Shown: piece by piece, positions 6,705 through 9,705 of the stretch
How the letters are laid out: each line of letters starts with the position of its first letter
How positions within the stretch are numbered: position 1 is the first letter of the stretch
Source of the DNA: DATLZM01 sp035559315
Lineage (GTDB): Bacteria; Actinomycetota; UBA4738; HRBIN12
Assembly (NCBI GenBank): GCA_035559315.1
Contig: DATMBJ010000189.1
Span: forward strand, 1 to 9,705
DNA length: 9,705 bases
Direction: 5' to 3'
The notes under the pieces: model-generated
Databases searched by the model: none
Told to the model about the DNA's origin: nothing
What the model saw: the letters and a program-made list of their open reading frames with translations, nothing else
Program-made: the position numbers and the translations under genes

Positions 6705-7651
6705 ACGAGGGTCCGCCGCCCGCGGTCCCCGGGGGTCCGACGCCGGGGACGGGGGGGAGCTGGCCGCCCGGGGCAACGGGGGGCCCGCCGCCCGCCGTCC
6801 CCATCCGCGGGTCCACCACCGTGGTGGGCGTGATCGGGTGGCCGGTGCGCTACAGCCTCTCGCCCGAGATCCACAACGCGGCCTTCGCAGCCCTGGGGCT
6901 CGACTGGGCCTACGTCCCGCTCCCCGTCCCCCCCGGGCGGCTCCGGGCGGCGGTCGAGGGGCTCGCGGCGATGGGGTTCGCGGGGGCGAACGTCACGATC
7001 CCCCACAAGTCGGAGGCGGCGGCCCTCTGCGACGAGCTGTCGGAGGAGGCCGCGCGCCTCGCCGCCGTGAACACCCTGGTCGTGGGGGAGGACGGTGCGC
7101 TCCGCGGTCACGACACCGACGTCGCCGGGTTCGACCGGTTCCTCCGCGGCGAGGCCGGGTGCGACCCGGCCGGCCGCACGGCGCTGCTGTTCGGGGCGGG
7201 GGGTGCCGCCCGGGCCTGCGCGCTGGCCCTAGCCCGCGCGGGGCTGGCCCGGCTCCTGGTGGCGGTCCGCGAGCCGCGGCGGGCCGAGCCGCTCGTGCGG
7301 GCCCTGGGGGATCTCCCGACCGCGGTCGAGGTGCTGCCGTTCGGGGAGGCGGAGGGGCTCGCGCTCGCCGACGGCGCGATCGTGGTGAACGCGACGCCCG
7401 TGGGGGCCTCGGGGGAGCGGCTGCCGCTGCCGAGGCTCGGCCCGGGGACGGTGGTCGTGGACCTCCTGTACCGGCCGGACCCGACCCCGCTCACCCGGGC
7501 GGCGCGGGCGGCGGGCGCGGAGGCCCACGGGGGGCTGGGGATGCTCCTCCACCAGGCGGCGCTCTCGTTCGAGCTGTGGACGGGGCGGGAGGCGCCCCTC
7601 GAGGCGATGCGGACCGCCGCGGAACGGGCCCTGGCCCGGGCCGAGGGGTAG
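6701..7651 (+). CDS. aroE: Shikimate dehydrogenase
   Basis: AroE reduces 3-dehydroshikimate to shikimate with NADPH, step four of the aromatic amino acid pathway, in the cytosol. The 316-residue protein has the substrate-site SLSP at 52-55 and NVTIPHK at 97-103 with catalytic K103. N124 (VNTL) and D140 (HDTD, where the family usually reads NTD) follow. The NADP-binding GAGGAARA is at 165-172, NATPVG at 230-235 and GGLGMLLHQ at 277-285. It is longer than usual (about 270-290) because of a Pro/Gly-rich, low-complexity N-terminus of about 36 residues containing GPPPAVP twice. ATG 6701 overlaps the mltG stop as ATGA, which supports translational coupling; the next plausible in-frame start is GTG 6821, immediately inside the core. 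The downstream hairpin at 7708-7730 may end the transcript. Confidence 0.93.
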   Translation: MNEGPPPAVPGGPTPGTGGSWPPGATGGPPPAVPIRGSTTVVGVIGWPVRYSLSPEIHNAAFAALGLDWAYVPLPVPPGRLRAAVEGLAAMGFAGANVTIPHKSEAAALCDELSEEAARLAAVNTLVVGEDGALRGHDTDVAGFDRFLRGEAGCDPAGRTALLFGAGGAARACALALARAGLARLLVAVREPRRAEPLVRALGDLPTAVEVLPFGEAEGLALADGAIVVNATPVGASGERLPLPRLGPGTVVVDLLYRPDPTPLTRAARAAGAEAHGGLGMLLHQAALSFELWTGREAPLEAMRTAAERALARAEG

Positions 7652-7707
7652 CCGGGACCGCGGCCCACCCCGCGTGCCCCTCTACCCCCGCCGCCCGACG
7701 CGCTCCG

Positions 7708-7730
7708 CGCCGCGGCACGCCGCCGCGGCG
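7708..7730 (+). terminator. Strong 9-bp hairpin between aroE and the FtsZ-containing gene
   Basis: CGCCGCGGC (7708-7716) pairs perfectly with GCCGCGGCG (7722-7730) around a 5-nt loop. It lies 56 nt after the aroE stop and 46 nt before the next start. No T tract follows, so it would be an actinobacterial-type U-less terminator or a regulatory structure. The rest of the 125-bp gap shows only TAGGTCTC at 7731-7738, a poor -10 candidate. Confidence 0.45.
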
Positions 7731-7776
7731 TAGGTCTCAAGTCGGACCCCGACCCCTCCGATGGTTGTGGGGGAGC

Positions 7777-9576
7777 GTGGAAGACTTCTCGGCACTCGCG
7801 TCGCGCATCGCGGTCGGCGTGGGGGAGGTCCGGGGCTGCCTGATCCTGTCCCGGGACGGGCTGGTCCTGGGCTCCTTCCCTGCGGGCGAGGAGCACCTCG
7901 TCAAGCCGGCCTGGGTCCGCTTCGCGGCGATGGGGGATCCCGAGAAGGGGTTCATCGAGTTCTCCGATGAGCTCTGGGTGTACGTCCGGCGCGGGCCGTA
8001 CGCCGCCTTCGCGGTGGCCGGGACCGGGATCCGCCCGGGGCTCCTGATCGAGCACCTCGAGCAGGCCCTCCTGGCCGCGGAGGAGGCCAGGTCCAAGCGG
8101 GAGGCGCTCCGGATCCCCGAGGTCCCGCCGGCTCCCTCCGGCCGCCCCCGGACCTCGCTCCACAGGGACGTCCGGTCCGTCGTGCCGGCGCCGGTGCAGG
8201 CGCCGGCGGCGGGGCGGGGGGCGGACGAGGGCCCGCTCGCCGAGCTCTTCCGCAGGACCGAGGCCGCGCAGCGGACCCAGGAGGCGTCCGCCGAGCAGGA
8301 GCCGGAGAAGGCTGCGCCCGAGCCCGACCGCGAACGGCGGGAGCGGATCGCGCTCGAGGAGACGGTCGAGCACGTCCACGAGCTCGTGGAGGAGCCGGCC
8401 GCTCCCCCGCCGCCTGGACCGCAGCGCGCGCCCGCCTCCCCGCCCGCGGCGGAGGAGCCCGCCCCCGAGGCCGCCGCCTCTCGCGCGGCTGCGCGCTACT
8501 TCCAGACCATGCTCGAGCCCGCGCCGCGCCTGCACCGGGTGCCGCCGCCGAAAGGCGCTGCGTACATCGCGGTCATCCGCGTGGTCGGGGTCGGCGGGGC
8601 CGGCCTGAACGCCGTGCACCGGATGATCGACGCGGGTATCTCCCAGGTCGACTTCGTCGCCGTCAACACCGACGTCCAAGCGCTCGCCGTCTCGGACGCG
8701 CCCGTCAAGATCTCGATCGGCGAGACCGTCACCCACGGCCTCGGCTCGGGGGCCGATCCGGCCGTCGGCCGCCGAGCCGCCGAGGACGCGGCCGACCAGC
8801 TCAAGGCCGCGCTGCGCGGCTCCGACCTCGTCTTCGTCACCGCCGGCGAGGGCGGCGGCACCGGCACGGGCGCCGCGCCGGTAGTCGCTCGCATCGCCCG
8901 CGAGCTGGGGGCGCTCACGGTCGGGATCGTGACGACGCCGTTCCGGTTCGAGGGGACCCGACGCCGCCAGGCGGCCGAGCGGGGCGTCGAGGAGCTGCGC
9001 GCCGCCTGCGACACGGTCATCGTCATCCCCAACGACCGGCTGCTCGAGGTGCTCGACCGCTCCACCTCCATGGTCGAGGCCTTCCGCGTCGCGGACGACG
9101 TCCTGCGCCAAGGCGTGCAGGGGATCTGCGACCTGATCACCACGCCCGGGCTGATCAACCTCGACTTCGCGGACGTGCGCACGGTGATGGAGAACGCCGG
9201 CACGGCGCTGATGGGCATCGGCTACGCGACCGGCCCCGACCGGGCGCGCGAGGCGGCGGAGCGGGCGCTCGGCTCCCCGCTCATCGACGCCGAGATCGTG
9301 GGCGCGCGCGGGATCCTGCTCTCGATCGCGGGCGGCGACGACCTCTCGCTGGTGGAGGTGCACGATGCGGCCGAGGTCGTGCGCAAGGCCGCGACGGACG
9401 AGACGAACATCATCTTCGGCGCGACGGTCGATCCGCGGCTCACCGGCCAGGTGTGGGTCACGGTCGTCGCCACCGGCCTCGGGGGGAGCCGGCGCCGCGC
9501 CGAGCGGCCGGCCTTCGAGCGCACGGGGCGCGAGGGCGCCGAGCCCGAGCTTCCGTCCTTCCTCGCCTCCGGCTAG
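7777..9576 (+). CDS. ftsZ: FtsZ with an N-terminal Roadblock/LC7-like domain (apparent fusion)
   Basis: This is a continuous 599-codon frame. Residues 1-105 read as a Roadblock/LC7-like fold: a first helix (EDFSALASRIAVGVGE), a beta pair around VRGCLILSRDGLVLGSF, a middle helix, strands FIEFSDELWVYVRRG and YAAFAVAG, and a last helix LLIEHLEQALLAAEEAR. This assignment is by pattern only. Residues 106-240 are a Pro/Ala/Glu/Arg linker with a possible charged helix at 184-207. Residues 262-569 are FtsZ: YIAVIRVVGVGGAG at 263-276, GTP-loop GEGGGTGTGAAP at 357-368, IPNDRLL at 417-423, T7-loop NLDFADV at 461-467 with D463/D466, and ANIIFGA-like TNIIFGAT at 543-550. A very short tail ends in the C-terminal peptide-like ELPSFLASG. 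FtsZ polymerises with GTP to form the division ring. The GTG 7777 start is tentative, because GGGGGAG is only 1 nt upstream. ATG 8509 would give an ordinary 355-residue FtsZ. Codon style changes near 8350-8500. Confidence 0.85.
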   Translation: MEDFSALASRIAVGVGEVRGCLILSRDGLVLGSFPAGEEHLVKPAWVRFAAMGDPEKGFIEFSDELWVYVRRGPYAAFAVAGTGIRPGLLIEHLEQALLAAEEARSKREALRIPEVPPAPSGRPRTSLHRDVRSVVPAPVQAPAAGRGADEGPLAELFRRTEAAQRTQEASAEQEPEKAAPEPDRERRERIALEETVEHVHELVEEPAAPPPPGPQRAPASPPAAEEPAPEAAASRAAARYFQTMLEPAPRLHRVPPPKGAAYIAVIRVVGVGGAGLNAVHRMIDAGISQVDFVAVNTDVQALAVSDAPVKISIGETVTHGLGSGADPAVGRRAAEDAADQLKAALRGSDLVFVTAGEGGGTGTGAAPVVARIARELGALTVGIVTTPFRFEGTRRRQAAERGVEELRAACDTVIVIPNDRLLEVLDRSTSMVEAFRVADDVLRQGVQGICDLITTPGLINLDFADVRTVMENAGTALMGIGYATGPDRAREAAERALGSPLIDAEIVGARGILLSIAGGDDLSLVEVHDAAEVVRKAATDETNIIFGATVDPRLTGQVWVTVVATGLGGSRRRAERPAFERTGREGAEPELPSFLASG

Positions 9577-9596
9577 CGGCCGCCTCGCGGCGGCCG
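9577..9596 (+). terminator. Hairpin directly after the ftsZ stop
   Basis: CGGCCGCC (9577-9584) pairs perfectly with GGCGGCCG (9589-9596) around the tetraloop TCGC, beginning at the base after the TAG. No T tract follows. Its position between the ftsZ stop and the ggt promoter suggests transcription termination. Confidence 0.5.
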
Positions 9597-9605
9597 GAGC
9601 GGCCG

Positions 9606-9611
9606 TAGTCT
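9606..9611 (+). promoter_or_regulatory. Putative leaderless -10 box of ggt
   Basis: TAGTCT fits TAnnnT and ends 6 nt before ATG 9618; there is no Shine-Dalgarno. The geometry resembles that at alaS and mltG, so a leaderless mRNA is predicted. Confidence 0.5.
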
Positions 9612-9617
9612 CTCGCC

Positions 9618-9705
9618 ATGCGCGGCGCCATCGCAGCCGGCCACCCGCTGACCGCCGAGGCGGGGTCGCAGGTGCTCGCCGCGGGCGGCAACGCGGTCGA
9701 CGCCC
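9618..9705 (+). CDS. ggt: Gamma-glutamyltranspeptidase family protein (3' partial)
   Basis: Only the first 29 codons lie in the window. They read MRGAIAAGHPLTAEAGSQVL then AAGGNAVDA, which matches the N-terminal signature of gamma-glutamyltranspeptidases (AAxHPLA/TxxG..VL..GGNAVDAA). These enzymes are Ntn-hydrolases that move or hydrolyse the gamma-glutamyl group of glutathione and related compounds; some homologues are cephalosporin acylases or capsule enzymes. No signal peptide is present, since the family motif begins within five residues of the start, so a cytoplasmic form is likely unless the real start is elsewhere. The start is supported by the -10 box 6 nt upstream. Catalytic residues lie outside the window. 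Confidence 0.8.
   Translation, partial: MRGAIAAGHPLTAEAGSQVLAAGGNAVDA

Noticed and set aside
7761..7970. A short plus-strand frame starting ATG 7761, with an ATG better than the GTG at 7777
   Set aside because: Its product is Arg/Gly-rich without structure, while the frame from 7777 encodes an ordered alpha/beta domain that continues into FtsZ.
7108..9363. A 751-codon minus-strand frame opposite aroE and ftsZ
   Set aside because: It is a compositional shadow of real plus-strand genes, with no domain pattern and no start signal.

Overview
This is a very GC-rich window (Arg mostly CGG/CGC, third codon positions almost all G or C) packed with genes that all lie on the plus strand. Gene content points to an actinobacterium: an F420/PPOX-type oxidoreductase, the run rarA - DUF948 protein - DUF6167-like protein - alaS - ruvX - mltG - aroE, GTG starts, and TAnnnT -10 boxes placed directly against start codons. 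The sequence cannot say whether it comes from an isolate or a metagenome bin.

Layout. 1-384 is the 3' end of a pyridoxamine-oxidase-like (PPOX) F420-dependent enzyme. 461-1684 is rarA, a replication-fork AAA+ ATPase. 1757-2134 and 2168-2419 are two small, probably membrane-anchored helical proteins. 2524-5151 is alaS, 5165-5617 ruvX, 5640-6704 mltG and 6701-7651 aroE. Together they cover tRNA charging, rRNA processing or resolvase-like nuclease activity, peptidoglycan cleavage and the shikimate pathway. After a 125-bp gap with a strong hairpin, 7777-9576 encodes a 599-residue protein, and 9618 to the end is the start of a gamma-glutamyltranspeptidase.

The most notable item is the 7777-9576 reading frame. 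Its C-terminal 355 residues are a complete FtsZ: GTP-binding GGGTGTG loop, catalytic NLDFAD loop and C-terminal peptide. Its N-terminal ~105 residues look like a Roadblock/LC7 (MglB-like) domain, joined to FtsZ by a ~135-residue Pro/Ala/Glu-rich linker. A GTPase-regulator-type fold fused in frame to the tubulin-like division GTPase would be unusual. The codon style changes inside the linker, near 8350-8500. A natural fusion, a recombination event, and an assembly chimera between two actinobacterial genomes are therefore all live explanations, and read-level data are needed to separate them.

Regulation. Five TAnnnT -10 boxes sit just upstream of genes. At alaS and mltG the box ends exactly 7 nt before the start codon, and at ggt 6 nt before, which predicts leaderless mRNAs. 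The DUF948 and DUF6167-like genes instead have clear Shine-Dalgarno sequences. mltG and aroE overlap by ATGA and are probably translationally coupled. No RNA genes, mobile elements or CRISPR arrays were seen, and no gene-free stretch exceeds 125 bp.
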